Positions 1 through 7,422 of a DNA stretch of 64,000 bases are shown here, piece by piece. The stretch lies in the NCBI RefSeq assembly GCF_965228935.1, contig NZ_OZ245846.1:1550001-1614000 (forward strand). The letters are read 5' to 3'. Under the pieces are notes generated by a model. That model had not been told where the DNA came from, did not search any database, and worked only from the letters and a program-made list of their open reading frames with translations. The stretch is from Ulvibacterium sp965228935 (GTDB taxonomy: Bacteria; Bacteroidota; Bacteroidia; Flavobacteriales; Flavobacteriaceae). Position 1 is the stretch's first letter. Each line of letters begins with the position of its first letter. The translations under genes were made by a program, and so were the position numbers.

Positions 1-886
1 AGGGAAGTTGAACACCGGACTTCAGTATTTTCCCTTCTAGAAGATGGTCTTCCAATTTATTATTATAAAGTTTAAAGGGATCAAATTCCGAAGCGCTGAT
101 TTTTTTAAAATGGTTGGGAAGCGTTTCCCTTGGAAAATCATGGGCTTCCAATCCATAGGCCTTTATTGTTTCCAAAGCCTCATTTGCCGATAGGATTGCC
201 TTTTGTTCAAGGGATTTTATCTCCGAACGAATATGTTTTTTCAGTGCCGAAAAATCGTCCAATGTTCTGTTTTCCAGATTTTTTATGTGGGAAACGTGTG
301 TCTCATTAAACAAAAGAGCCCCTATTCTTTTAAGGTCAAAGGCGATATCCCAACTCTTGTTGTCATCAATTTTTTCAAGTGCAAATTCAAGCAGTACCTG
401 GGTCAATTGTTTATCTTCCCCAGCTTTACCAATAAGACGATTCACCGCCTCGTCCAAAAGAATGTCGTGGTCCAGAACCACCTCAAAATTCTGGGGCAAT
501 TTTAAATCACGGGCAAAAGTCCGGATTAAACGGTGCGTAAATTTATCTATGGTGGAAACATCAAAAAAGGCATAATTATGCAGTATGTCCTTAAGCGTGA
601 GCCTGGCGAGATCTCGTAAGGTCTCCAGATCCAATTCTAGATCGCCCATTACATCCAGAAACAAAGGGGATGCTGCTTTTAAATCCTTTGTACGACTAAA
701 AGCAAAGAGACTTTCCAAAATGCGATTTTTCATCTCGTTCACCGCTTTGTTGGTAAACGTTATGGCCAGGATCCTCTTGAAACTTTTGGACGGGGAAAGA
801 GCTATTTTTAAATATTCCCGGGTAAGGGTATACGTCTTACCAGACCCCGCGGAAGCGTCATATATTTTAAAAGATGCACCCAACAT
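1..886 (-). CDS. UvrD/AddA-type helicase-nuclease subunit, N-terminal part (runs off left edge)
   Basis: About 295 N-terminal residues are visible and the gene continues beyond base 1 with no stop. The start ATG (complement of 884-886) is followed within 10 residues by a UvrD-family Walker A, ASAGSGKTYT (about residues 11-20), and then by motif Ia, ITFTNKAVNEMK, near residue 42. A Walker A this close to the N-terminus followed by TNKA is typical of superfamily 1 helicases of the RecB/AddA group, which in Bacteroidota act in double-strand-break repair, usually with a PD-(D/E)XK nuclease partner. The nuclease domain would lie outside the window. It is divergent from the superoxide dismutase gene. 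AddA versus RecB-like assignment is inference. Confidence 0.85.
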   Translation of the reverse strand, partial: MLGASFKIYDASAGSGKTYTLTREYLKIALSPSKSFKRILAITFTNKAVNEMKNRILESLFAFSRTKDLKAASPLFLDVMGDLELDLETLRDLARLTLKDILHNYAFFDVSTIDKFTHRLIRTFARDLKLPQNFEVVLDHDILLDEAVNRLIGKAGEDKQLTQVLLEFALEKIDDNKSWDIAFDLKRIGALLFNETHVSHIKNLENRTLDDFSALKKHIRSEIKSLEQKAILSANEALETIKAYGLEAHDFPRETLPNHFKKISASEFDPFKLYNNKLEDHLLEGKILKSGVQLP

Positions 887-958
887 TACTAATTGCAAAA
901 TACGGAATATGGAACGGTTCTTAACAAATAATTATGGGAATATGTTTGTTAAAAAATG

Positions 959-966
959 TAAATTTG
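959..966 (+). promoter_or_regulatory. candidate -7 box for superoxide dismutase
   Basis: TAAATTTG fits the Bacteroidota -7 consensus TAnnTTTG and lies 35 bp before the sod start codon. A second match, TATGTTTG, lies at 941-948. Neither has a clear TTG at the -33 spacing, so which one is used is uncertain. Confidence 0.35.
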
Positions 967-1001
967 AGGTGCAATAATTATTAACTAAAAACACTATAAA
1001 A

Positions 1002-1610
1002 ATGGCTTTTGAACTACCTAAATTACCCTATGCCTACGATGCATTGGAACCACATATTGATGCCAGGACCATGGAAATTCATCATACAAAACATCATAAT
1101 GGCTATACTACAAAATTAAACGGAGCAATAGAAGGAAGTAGTCTTGCGAGCGAGGGCATAGAGGACATTCTAAAAAATCTGGACATGTCCAATTCCGCTG
1201 TCCGGAACAACGGCGGTGGATACTACAACCATTCCTTGTTTTGGGAGATTATGTCCCCCAATGGTGGAGGAGTCCCATCCGGGGAGTTGGCCAACGCCAT
1301 CAAAAGTGCTTTTGGTTCTTTTGATGGTTTTAAGGACAAGTTTAGCGGTGCTGCCGGATCTAGGTTCGGATCGGGTTGGGCCTGGCTTTGTGTACATCCC
1401 GGAGGAGCGTTGGAAATTTGCTCTACTCCAAATCAAGACAATCCGTTAATGCCGGACACAGGCTGCAGCGGCTACCCCATTTTGGGATTGGATGTTTGGG
1501 AGCATGCCTATTATTTGAATTATCAAAATAGAAGACCGGATTATATCAATGCATTTTTTAATGTAATCAATTGGGAAAAAGTAAGTGAGCTCTATGCGTC
1601 CAATAGTTAG
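1002..1610 (+). CDS. sodA: superoxide dismutase, Mn/Fe family (Mn-type residues)
   Basis: Converts superoxide to hydrogen peroxide and oxygen. The protein has 202 residues, the usual length for the family, and no signal peptide, so it should be cytosolic. The four metal ligands are visible: H27 in MEIHHTKHH, H77 in GGYYNHSLFW, and D164 and H168 in the signature DVWEHAYY. Position 73 is Gly and Q145 in TPNQDNPLM supplies the second-sphere glutamine, the arrangement usual in Mn-dependent rather than Fe-dependent enzymes; cambialistic activity cannot be excluded. It is a single gene with its own terminator (1662-1688) and stands convergent to the repeat array and purF. Confidence 0.96.
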   Translation: MAFELPKLPYAYDALEPHIDARTMEIHHTKHHNGYTTKLNGAIEGSSLASEGIEDILKNLDMSNSAVRNNGGGYYNHSLFWEIMSPNGGGVPSGELANAIKSAFGSFDGFKDKFSGAAGSRFGSGWAWLCVHPGGALEICSTPNQDNPLMPDTGCSGYPILGLDVWEHAYYLNYQNRRPDYINAFFNVINWEKVSELYASNS

Positions 1611-1661
1611 TAGATAATTTTCTATTTGTTTTAAGTTGGAGGCAATTCCAAGTGAAGTGAT

Positions 1662-1688
1662 AAAAATCCCGCAAAATGCGGGATTTTT
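1662..1688 (+). terminator. intrinsic terminator after sod
   Basis: The stem ATCCCGC/GCGGGAT has the loop AAAAT and is flanked by A and T runs. It starts 51 bp after the sod stop. The flanks make it usable from both strands, so it would also stop transcription coming out of the repeat array. Confidence 0.85.
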
Positions 1689-1717
1689 TATGTTTTTTTT
1701 GAAAGAGATTGAAATAG

Positions 1718-1789
1718 AAAAGGGTGGAGAAGCCTCCACCCTTTTCGTCCCAAATCTTACCATAAACTTAACCTACTTATGCTATGGCA
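1718..1789 (-). ncRNA. predicted small RNA, array copy 1
   Basis: On the minus strand the core begins CCATAGCATAAGTAGG and ends with a terminator hairpin whose plus-strand arms are GGGTGGAG and CTCCACCC. The -7-like box is TAATTTAG (1793-1800), one mismatch from consensus. This copy differs from the others by one core base (TTTATGG for TTCATGG), which extends the CCATA/TATGG pairing. The predicted transcript is about 70 nt. Confidence 0.5.
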
Positions 1790-1922
1790 TCACTAAATTA
1801 CTGGTATTGTGGGAAATAAAAAAGAAATTTTAAGAAATTTTAAGGGATTTAAACCAAAAGGACATGTATTAAGACGGGGGAAAAGTGGGTTAAACCTTGT
1901 TAATTACTTGACTTTCAGCAAT

Positions 1923-1994
1923 AAAAAAGGCGGAGCCGAACTCCGCCTTTTTCCCCAAATCTTACCATGAACTTAACCTACTTATGCTATGGTG
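1923..1994 (-). ncRNA. predicted small RNA, array copy 2
   Basis: This copy has the same core as its neighbours. The -7 box TATGTTTG (complement of 1998-2005) matches TAnnTTTG exactly and lies 5 bp before the core. The terminator arms are GGCGGAG and CTCCGCC, followed by six T on the minus strand. The 5' part can pair CCAT with ATGG around a loop of about 20 nt. Confidence 0.55.
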
Positions 1995-2124
1995 CCCCAA
2001 ACATAGCGTATGGAATCTATTCTAAAAAAGGTTTTGGACGAACGCCCTTATCTATGGTTGAAATACCTCCCCTGGATCATTCTGCCGTAAGGGCATAGGA
2101 AATGAAAACATACCTGGTACAAAT

Positions 2125-2195
2125 AAAAAGGCGGAGCCGAGCTCCGCCTTTTTCCCCAAATCTTACCATGAACTTAACCTACTTATGCTATGGTG
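2125..2195 (-). ncRNA. predicted small RNA, array copy 3
   Basis: The core is identical to copy 2 and the exact -7 box TATGTTTG lies at 2199-2206. The hairpin has GGCGGAG/CTCCGCC arms and a loop one base different from copy 2. Flanking sequence on the promoter side is shared with copies 2 and 4, consistent with recent tandem duplication. Confidence 0.55.
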
Positions 2196-2332
2196 CCCCA
2201 AACATAGCGCATGGAATCTATTCTAAAAAAGGTTTTGGACGAACGCCCTTATCTTATAGTTGAAATGCCTACTTGGGATCATTGTCCCATGAAGGCATAG
2301 GAAAAGGAATACAAAATATGCAGGACATAAAT

Positions 2333-2403
2333 AAAAAGGCGGAGCCGAGCTCCGCCTTTTTCCCCAAATCTTACCATGAACTTAACCTACTTATGCTATG
2401 GTG
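2333..2403 (-). ncRNA. predicted small RNA, array copy 4
   Basis: The core and hairpin are identical to copy 3. The -7 box TATGTTTG is at 2407-2414 and the promoter-side flank is conserved with copies 2 and 3. The spacer to copy 3 is related to the copy 2-3 spacer but has drifted, as seen in shared pieces such as GTTGAAAT and GGCATAGGAAA. Confidence 0.55.
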
Positions 2404-2517
2404 CCCCAAACATAGCGCATGGAGTCTATTCTAAAAAAGGTTTTGGATGAACGACCACTAAGTAGGTCAAGATACACGATGACAAAATGATTTATACTGT
2501 TGAGGTGTCGTGAAAAT

Positions 2518-2590
2518 AAAAAAGGTGGAGTAGCCTCCACCTTTTTTGCCCCAAATCTTACCATGAACTTAACCTACTTATGCTATGGCA
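2518..2590 (-). ncRNA. predicted small RNA, array copy 5
   Basis: This is the copy nearest purF. The core is identical to copies 2-4. The hairpin arms are GGTGGAG and CTCCACC, so one base pair differs from copies 2-4 on both arms. The -7-like box TATTTTAG (2594-2601) has one mismatch and sits at the same 5-bp distance from the core. Confidence 0.5.
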
Positions 2591-2648
2591 GGCCTAAAAT
2601 AGGTTGGCTGTACTCCTTGTAGGACATAAACCCGACAAAAGGCAACAA

Positions 2649-2688
2649 TGATCGATGAAATGCACAAATTTGTGCATTTCATCGATCA
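2649..2688. repeat. perfect 40-bp palindrome downstream of purF
   Basis: Two exact 20-bp arms meet with no spacer; the centre is CACAAATTTGTG and each end carries an ATCGAT. It starts 6 bp beyond the purF stop. As RNA it would form a very stable hairpin, but only a weak T-rich tract follows on the minus strand. It may end or protect the purF transcript, or separate it from the RNA array. Confidence 0.7.
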
Positions 2689-2694
2689 GAGCAA

Positions 2695-4593
2695 TTAATA
2701 AGCTCTCTGGTTTTTACCTTCAAAAAAGTTAATAAATGCCTTATTTACTACCCTATTTCCCCCGGGAGTGGGATAATTTCCGGTGAAATACCAGTCACCC
2801 AGATTTTTCGGACACGCCTCATGAAGACTTTCTATGGTTTGGTATATGATTTGTACTTCGGATCGAATATCCTTGGGACTCAGTAATTCTCCGATTTTTT
2901 GGGATATTTCAATAGCGGTAAAAGGAGCATAAAACTCTTTTACATAGTTGACGACATCCTTATCCTTCGTTTCCAATTGGTCAATACATTTCTTGTATAT
3001 TTCCTCTACAATGGAATAGCTTCCTCTTTCTTTATGTAACGCCAATGCTGCCCTAAAAGCGATGAAATCCTCCAATTTTGCCATATCTATTCCGTAACAA
3101 TCGGGATATCTGATCTGGGGTGCCGAGGAAACTACGATTATTTTTTTGGGAGATAATCGATCTAAGATCCTAAGGATGCTCTTTTTTAGCGTTGTTCCCC
3201 TTACAATGCTATCATCTATGATAACCAGGTTGTCCCCTTTTTCGACCGAACCATATGTGATATCGTAAACGTGGGTCACCAAATCGTCCCGGCTACTGTC
3301 CTGGGTAATGAAGGTTCTTAACTTTGCGTCCTTGATGGCAACTTTTTCGATTCTTGGCCGTACTTCCAAAATCTCATGTAACTGTTCGCTGGTTATTTTG
3401 CTACCCAACGATAAAATTTGTTCTTCCTTCTTTTTATTAAGGTAATTTTGGGCCTCCCGTATCATTCCCAGAAATGAGGTTTCCGCAGTATTGGGGATAT
3501 AGGAGAACACCGTTTTTTTGATGTTTCCATCAATGGCGGTCAGGATTTGGGGGAAAATCTTTTTCCCCAGTTCTTTACGTTCTTGATATATCTCTTTATC
3601 GCTTCCCCTGGAAAAATAGATGCGTTCAAAGGAGCAGGCTTTTCGTTCCGTGGGTTCCAGTATTTCCTTTATGGCCGAAACCCCATTCTTTTTAATGATA
3701 ATGGCATGCCCCGGTTCAAGTTCCCGAACATCTTCATAACTTACGTTGAAGACGGTCTGTATGGCAGGCCTTTCCGACGCGACCACAACGATTTCGTCAT
3801 CCCTGTAATAATAGGCAGGACGAATACCTGCGGGGTCTCGTAATACAAATGCATCCCCGTGGCCCAACAATCCAGCCATGGCGTAACCTCCATCCCAATT
3901 TTTGGCCGCACGTTTTAGAATTTTCGAAACTCGTAATCGTTCAGCGATCAACGGGGAAGCTTCCCGTTTTGTAAACCCTTCTTTTTTTATCTGTTTGTAG
4001 AGTTTGGCGACGGCATCATCCAAAAAATGACCTATTTTTTCCATAACGGTTATGGTGTCCGCCATTTCCTTGGGATGCTGTCCCAATTGCACCAAATTAT
4101 CAAAAAGTTCATGTACGTTGGTCATATTGAAATTCCCTGCCACTATGAGATTGCGGTGCATCCAGTTGTTCTGTCTTAAAAAGGGATGCACACTTTCGAT
4201 ACTGTTCTTGCCAAAAGTACCATAGCGTACATGGCCCAATAATAGTTCACCTACATATGGGATATTCTTTTTTTGCCAAGCGACATTATCTACCTCTTCG
4301 GGATGCGTTTTGAAAGCAGTATTAATACGATCCGTAATCTGGGCAAAGATATCCTGTATCGGTTGCTGTTGTATAGATCGTACCCTGCTCATATACCTTT
4401 CCCCAGCAGCCATATCCAACTTAATGCTGGCAAAACCTGCCCCATCTTGCCCTCTGTTATGTTGCTTCTCCATCATTAGGTACATTTTGTTCACACCATA
4501 AAAGGCCGTACCGTATTTTTTATGATAGTATTCCAACGGTTTCAGCAGACGTATTACGGAAATCCCGCATTCATGTTTGATAGCATCACTCAT
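2695..4593 (-). CDS. purF: amidophosphoribosyltransferase (glutamine PRPP amidotransferase)
   Basis: First committed step of purine synthesis: PRPP plus glutamine gives 5-phosphoribosylamine. The N-terminal class II glutamine amidotransferase domain has its nucleophile at C9 (HECGIS), so an 8-residue propeptide would have to be removed. Further Ntn features are QHNRGQDGAG and GHVRYGTFG. The C-terminal phosphoribosyltransferase domain has the PRPP loop VIIDDSIVRGTT near residue 456. At 632 residues it is longer than the E. coli enzyme (about 505). It lies 44 bp downstream of pfkB on the same strand, separated by a terminator-like hairpin, and has an unusually strong GGAGG 5 bp before the ATG for this phylum. 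Confidence 0.95.
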   Translation of the reverse strand: MSDAIKHECGISVIRLLKPLEYYHKKYGTAFYGVNKMYLMMEKQHNRGQDGAGFASIKLDMAAGERYMSRVRSIQQQPIQDIFAQITDRINTAFKTHPEEVDNVAWQKKNIPYVGELLLGHVRYGTFGKNSIESVHPFLRQNNWMHRNLIVAGNFNMTNVHELFDNLVQLGQHPKEMADTITVMEKIGHFLDDAVAKLYKQIKKEGFTKREASPLIAERLRVSKILKRAAKNWDGGYAMAGLLGHGDAFVLRDPAGIRPAYYYRDDEIVVVASERPAIQTVFNVSYEDVRELEPGHAIIIKKNGVSAIKEILEPTERKACSFERIYFSRGSDKEIYQERKELGKKIFPQILTAIDGNIKKTVFSYIPNTAETSFLGMIREAQNYLNKKKEEQILSLGSKITSEQLHEILEVRPRIEKVAIKDAKLRTFITQDSSRDDLVTHVYDITYGSVEKGDNLVIIDDSIVRGTTLKKSILRILDRLSPKKIIVVSSAPQIRYPDCYGIDMAKLEDFIAFRAALALHKERGSYSIVEEIYKKCIDQLETKDKDVVNYVKEFYAPFTAIEISQKIGELLSPKDIRSEVQIIYQTIESLHEACPKNLGDWYFTGNYPTPGGNRVVNKAFINFFEGKNQRAY

Positions 4594-4607
4594 TTTACCT
4601 CCAAATT

Positions 4608-4631
4608 AAAAAAGCCCCGATTTATCAGGGC
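4608..4631 (-). terminator. terminator-like hairpin between pfkB and purF
   Basis: On the minus strand the arms GCCCTGAT and ATCGGGGC pair (one G-T wobble) and are followed by six T. It lies right after the pfkB stop and ends 14 bp before the purF start codon, so transcription reaching purF must read through it unless purF has its own start site in this very short gap. Confidence 0.65.
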
Positions 4632-4637
4632 ATATTC

Positions 4638-5564
4638 TCATTGTAATTCAATCTCAAATTGTGTCAGGGCTTTAAATTGATGTAACCTTTTGCTCACTTC
4701 AACCTTTTGCAGATCCTGCATACGTTCGGTTCCAAAGCGTTCCACACAGAAGGAAGCCAGATTGGATCCATGGATTACCGCATTTTTGATACTATTAAAG
4801 GAAGTGTTTCCCGTTGCGGCAAGGTATCCGGAAAATCCGCCGGCAAAGGTATCCCCGGCTCCGGTCGGATCAAATACCTCCTCCAAAGGCAGGGCGGGGG
4901 CATAAAATACATTGTCCTCATGGAACAAAAGTGCTCCGTGCTCTCCTTTTTTGATAACCACATACTTTGGCCCCATTTTCTGTATTTCCTCGGCAGCTCT
5001 TACCAAGGAATATTCATTGGTTAGTTGCCTGGCTTCCTCATCGTTTATGGTAAGGACATCGATCATTTCAATGGCCTCCATTAATTCCTTTAATGTATTG
5101 TCCATCCAAAAATTCATGGTATCCAAAATGATTAGGCTTGGTCGTTTGGTCATTTGGTTTATTACACTAATCTGAATATTTGGATGCAAATTGCCCAACA
5201 TTACTACTTCCGAATCTTTGTAATTGTCGGGGACGATGGGATTAAAATCGGCCAACGTATTCAATTCGGTAATCAGGGTGTCCCGGGCATTGAGGTCGTT
5301 ATGGTATTTCCCTTTCCAGTAAAAGGTCTTTCCGCCCTTAACAATTTCCACCCCGGAAAGATCAATACCTTTCTGGGAAAGGATATCCAAATATTCTTGG
5401 GGCATATCATCGCCCACTACGGATACAATGGCCGAGTCTACATTAAATTGTGATGCTGCCAGGCCAATGAAGGTAGCGGCCCCTCCCAATATTTTGTCCG
5501 TTTTTCCAAAAGGTGTCTCAATGGCGTCAAAAGCGACCGTACCGACAATCAGGAGTTTACCCAT
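4638..5564 (-). CDS. PfkB-family carbohydrate/nucleoside kinase
   Basis: ATP-dependent kinase of the ribokinase fold. The second PfkB signature DPTGAGDTFAGG is near residue 231 and holds the catalytic Asp. The N-terminal GGAATFIGLAASQF replaces the more usual sugar-binding GGxxxN segment. The length, 308 residues, is normal. The substrate cannot be read from sequence. Its place directly upstream of purF suggests ribose or nucleoside metabolism, but this is inference from context. A -7 box lies at 5585-5592, about 20 bp upstream of the ATG. Confidence 0.88.
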   Translation of the reverse strand: MGKLLIVGTVAFDAIETPFGKTDKILGGAATFIGLAASQFNVDSAIVSVVGDDMPQEYLDILSQKGIDLSGVEIVKGGKTFYWKGKYHNDLNARDTLITELNTLADFNPIVPDNYKDSEVVMLGNLHPNIQISVINQMTKRPSLIILDTMNFWMDNTLKELMEAIEMIDVLTINDEEARQLTNEYSLVRAAEEIQKMGPKYVVIKKGEHGALLFHEDNVFYAPALPLEEVFDPTGAGDTFAGGFSGYLAATGNTSFNSIKNAVIHGSNLASFCVERFGTERMQDLQKVEVSKRLHQFKALTQFEIELQ

Positions 5565-5584
5565 TTAAGATTTGAAATTTGCTG

Positions 5585-5592
5585 CAAATATA
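5585..5592 (-). promoter_or_regulatory. candidate -7 box for pfkB(-purF)
   Basis: TATATTTG followed by C on the minus strand matches the Bacteroidota TAnnTTTG box exactly and lies 20 bp before the pfkB start. No clear TTG is seen at -33. Confidence 0.45.
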
Positions 5593-5686
5593 CGGTTTTG
5601 AAAAACTAATAGCGAAGATGTGTCGAATCAAGTTATCAAAACCCTTCAAATGGATGACATAGTTCTTTTGGAATGTACGAAGGGTC

Positions 5687-6322
5687 TTACTTCCTGCCAA
5701 AATCGGCCGGGATTTCGCCCCATGCCTTGGTCTCCCATTTTACGATAGGGGTAACATAAGAATTACTGTTCAACCAGGAGACCGCACGCCGGATAAGGTC
5801 GAAAAGAGGTTTGTTCCCTTCGGTTTCCTTTAATTGAGTGTTACAGCTTTTCTTCCGAACCCAACTGATTGCGGTTCTGGAATCCGAGTAAATAAGGCGA
5901 TCGCTCTTTCGCTCCTTTAAGAATGCAAGTCCATGTACAATGGCCAAAAACTCCCCAATGTTATTGGTTCCTTCCTCAAAAGGACCTTGCCTAAATAGTT
6001 TTTTCCCCGTTTTGGTGTCCACGCCCTGGTACTCCATAATCCCCGGGTTACCACTAGAGGCCGCATCAACGGAAATGGAGTGGTAATTAGGACTTCCAAT
6101 TTTGAGAAGTTGTTGTGGGGTAAGCCCCTGGCCATTATTCTTTTTGCCCCTATGTATTTCATAACTGTCATTATAGGCATCTTCGGCGGCCTTTAGGCTG
6201 GGAAAGGACTTATATTGTGCCCCTTTATATCCCGATATGGCTTCTTTACATTCCTCCCATGTGGTATAGATGCCAGGTCTTTTTCCTTTCCAGACCGTGT
6301 AGAATTTCTTTTTTTTGGCCAT
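5687..6322 (-). CDS. rnhA: ribonuclease H with N-terminal viroplasmin (hybrid-binding) domain
   Basis: Degrades RNA in RNA-DNA hybrids. Residues 5-52 form a caulimovirus viroplasmin-type hybrid-binding domain (FYTVWKGKRPGIYTTWEEC). Residues about 80-210 are the RNase H fold with the full catalytic set: D86 in SVDAASSGNPG, E124 in NNIGEFLA, D147 in IYSDSRTA and D207 near the C-terminus. At 211 residues it is typical for this two-domain type in Bacteroidota. Its ATG overlaps the purN stop (TAATG), so the two are translationally coupled. Confidence 0.94.
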   Translation of the reverse strand: MAKKKKFYTVWKGKRPGIYTTWEECKEAISGYKGAQYKSFPSLKAAEDAYNDSYEIHRGKKNNGQGLTPQQLLKIGSPNYHSISVDAASSGNPGIMEYQGVDTKTGKKLFRQGPFEEGTNNIGEFLAIVHGLAFLKERKSDRLIYSDSRTAISWVRKKSCNTQLKETEGNKPLFDLIRRAVSWLNSNSYVTPIVKWETKAWGEIPADFGRK

Positions 6323-6891
6323 TATCCTTCATTAAGCAATTTCTCGATTATTCTTGGAAAGTGCTTATATTCCAACGCTTGCACTTTTTTAGCTATGGAT
6401 TGGACCGTATCTTCCGGGGATATGTTGGTCTTGGCTTGATATATGATGGCCCCCTCATCATAATTTTCGTTTACAAAATGGATGGTTATCCCGGTTTCGA
6501 TTTCCTTATTTTCCTTGACCGCCCGGTGCACATGATCGCCATACATCCCTTTTCCCCCATATTTGGGCAATAACGCAGGGTGAATGTTGATGATTTTCTT
6601 CGGGAAATCTTGAATGAGATCGTACGGCATCTTCCATAAAAATCCGGCCAATACAATAAGGTCCGGGTTCAATGTCTTTAGTATTTTCCGAATTAGGTCT
6701 TTATCATAAAAAGAACTCCTGTTAAAATAGAATGCGCTAATATTTAGCTTATTACATCTTTCCAAGACCTTGGCGTCCCTTTTGTTTGAAAGTACTGCGG
6801 CTACGGTAACGTTTGGATTGGATTTAAAATAATGCACAATATTTTCCACATTTGAACCGGAACCCGAAGCAAATAGAACTATGTTTTTCAT
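6322..6891 (-). CDS. purN: phosphoribosylglycinamide formyltransferase
   Basis: Third step of purine synthesis: transfers a formyl group from 10-formyl-THF to GAR. The GART N-terminal loop FASGSGSN is at residues 7-14. The catalytic Asn and His are N102 and H104 in NIHPALLP, and the acid is D145 in NENYDEGAI. The 189 residues are the normal length. It is divergent from acpP and heads the short purN-rnhA operon. With purF 1.7 kb downstream, it makes this side of the window a purine-synthesis neighbourhood. Confidence 0.96.
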   Translation of the reverse strand: MKNIVLFASGSGSNVENIVHYFKSNPNVTVAAVLSNKRDAKVLERCNKLNISAFYFNRSSFYDKDLIRKILKTLNPDLIVLAGFLWKMPYDLIQDFPKKIINIHPALLPKYGGKGMYGDHVHRAVKENKEIETGITIHFVNENYDEGAIIYQAKTNISPEDTVQSIAKKVQALEYKHFPRIIEKLLNEG

Positions 6892-7013
6892 GGGGCGAAT
6901 AAGCCTTAAAAAGCGATGTATTTATTTCCCGGCTAAAATACCATTCTTGTGCCTAAATTTCTTAAATTACAAGACATTTTGGACACAAATAACATTATTA
7001 CACCAAAGTTTTT

Positions 7014-7021
7014 TATTTTTG
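7014..7021 (+). promoter_or_regulatory. candidate -7 box for acpP
   Basis: TATTTTTG matches TAnnTTTG and lies 33 bp before the acpP ATG in the purN/acpP divergent region. No TTG lies at the expected -33 spacing, so support is partial. Confidence 0.4.
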
Positions 7022-7054
7022 CCAACAATTTAAATTTTTAAAACCGATATTATT

Positions 7055-7288
7055 ATGTCAGACATTGCATCAAGAGTAAAAGCTATCATCGTCGATAAAT
7101 TGGGGGTTGATGAAAATGAAGTGGTATCAGAGGCTAGCTTTACCAACGACTTAGGGGCGGATTCATTGGATACTGTTGAGTTGATTATGGAATTCGAGAA
7201 AGAATTTGACATTCAAATCCCTGACGATCAGGCTGAGAATATTGCAACGGTCGGTCAGGCCATAAGCTATATAGAAGAAGCGAAGTAA
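7055..7288 (+). CDS. acpP: acyl carrier protein
   Basis: Carries growing acyl chains in fatty acid synthesis. The 77-residue acidic protein has the phosphopantetheine site S37 in GADSLDTVEL. It stands immediately before fabF, the usual pairing. A hairpin with a T tract between the two genes (7319-7358) probably lets most transcripts end after acpP, fitting the high amounts of ACP a cell needs relative to FabF. Confidence 0.98.
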   Translation: MSDIASRVKAIIVDKLGVDENEVVSEASFTNDLGADSLDTVELIMEFEKEFDIQIPDDQAENIATVGQAISYIEEAK

Positions 7289-7318
7289 TCGTATGATTTT
7301 TTGAACAAGGTTTGAAAC

Positions 7319-7358
7319 TATCCATGTGGTAAATCTATCGCATGGATAATTTTTTTAA
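7319..7358 (+). terminator. terminator hairpin between acpP and fabF
   Basis: The arms TATCCATG (7319-7326) and CATGGATA (7341-7348) form an 8-bp stem around 14 nt, followed by ATTTTTTT. It begins 30 bp after acpP and ends 64 bp before fabF, so fabF depends on read-through or its own promoter. Confidence 0.7.
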
Positions 7359-7422
7359 TTTACGATTGGCTTACGGATTGGGGAAATCCAGACCATTTCC
7401 CAGAAAATAAAAATTTGGTTCA

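Larger units (their letters stand above)
1715..2601 (-). repeat. five-copy tandem array of a promoter-core-terminator unit
   Basis: The 1.08 kb gene-free stretch between sod and purF holds five copies of one unit. Core ends lie at 1787, 1992, 2193, 2401 and 2588, giving periods of 205, 201, 208 and 187 bp. Each unit read on the minus strand has a TAnnTTTG-like box, a 5-bp gap, a core of about 37 nt that is nearly invariant, and a G+C-rich hairpin between A and T runs. Copies 2-4 also share about 40 bp upstream of the box (plus-strand 2006-2045 and equivalents), whereas copies 1 and 5 have diverged there. No reading frame is conserved between copies, which argues for RNA rather than protein products. 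Confidence 0.85.

Noticed and set aside
585..977. 130-residue plus-strand frame opposite the helicase gene
   Set aside because: It is antisense to a clear UvrD-family N-terminus with Walker A; the composition is that of a reverse-strand shadow.
1446..1763. 105-residue minus-strand frame running from array copy 1 into the sod gene
   Set aside because: It starts inside the repeat hairpin and overlaps sod antisense. The frame is not kept in the other four array copies.
1715..2601. CRISPR array
   Set aside because: Units are about 200 bp apart with related, not unique, spacers, and each has a promoter-like box and terminator. No cas genes are nearby.
2649..2688. dif site or phage attachment site
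   Set aside because: A dif site has 11-bp arms around 6 bp. This is a 40-bp perfect palindrome without integrase or phage genes nearby.
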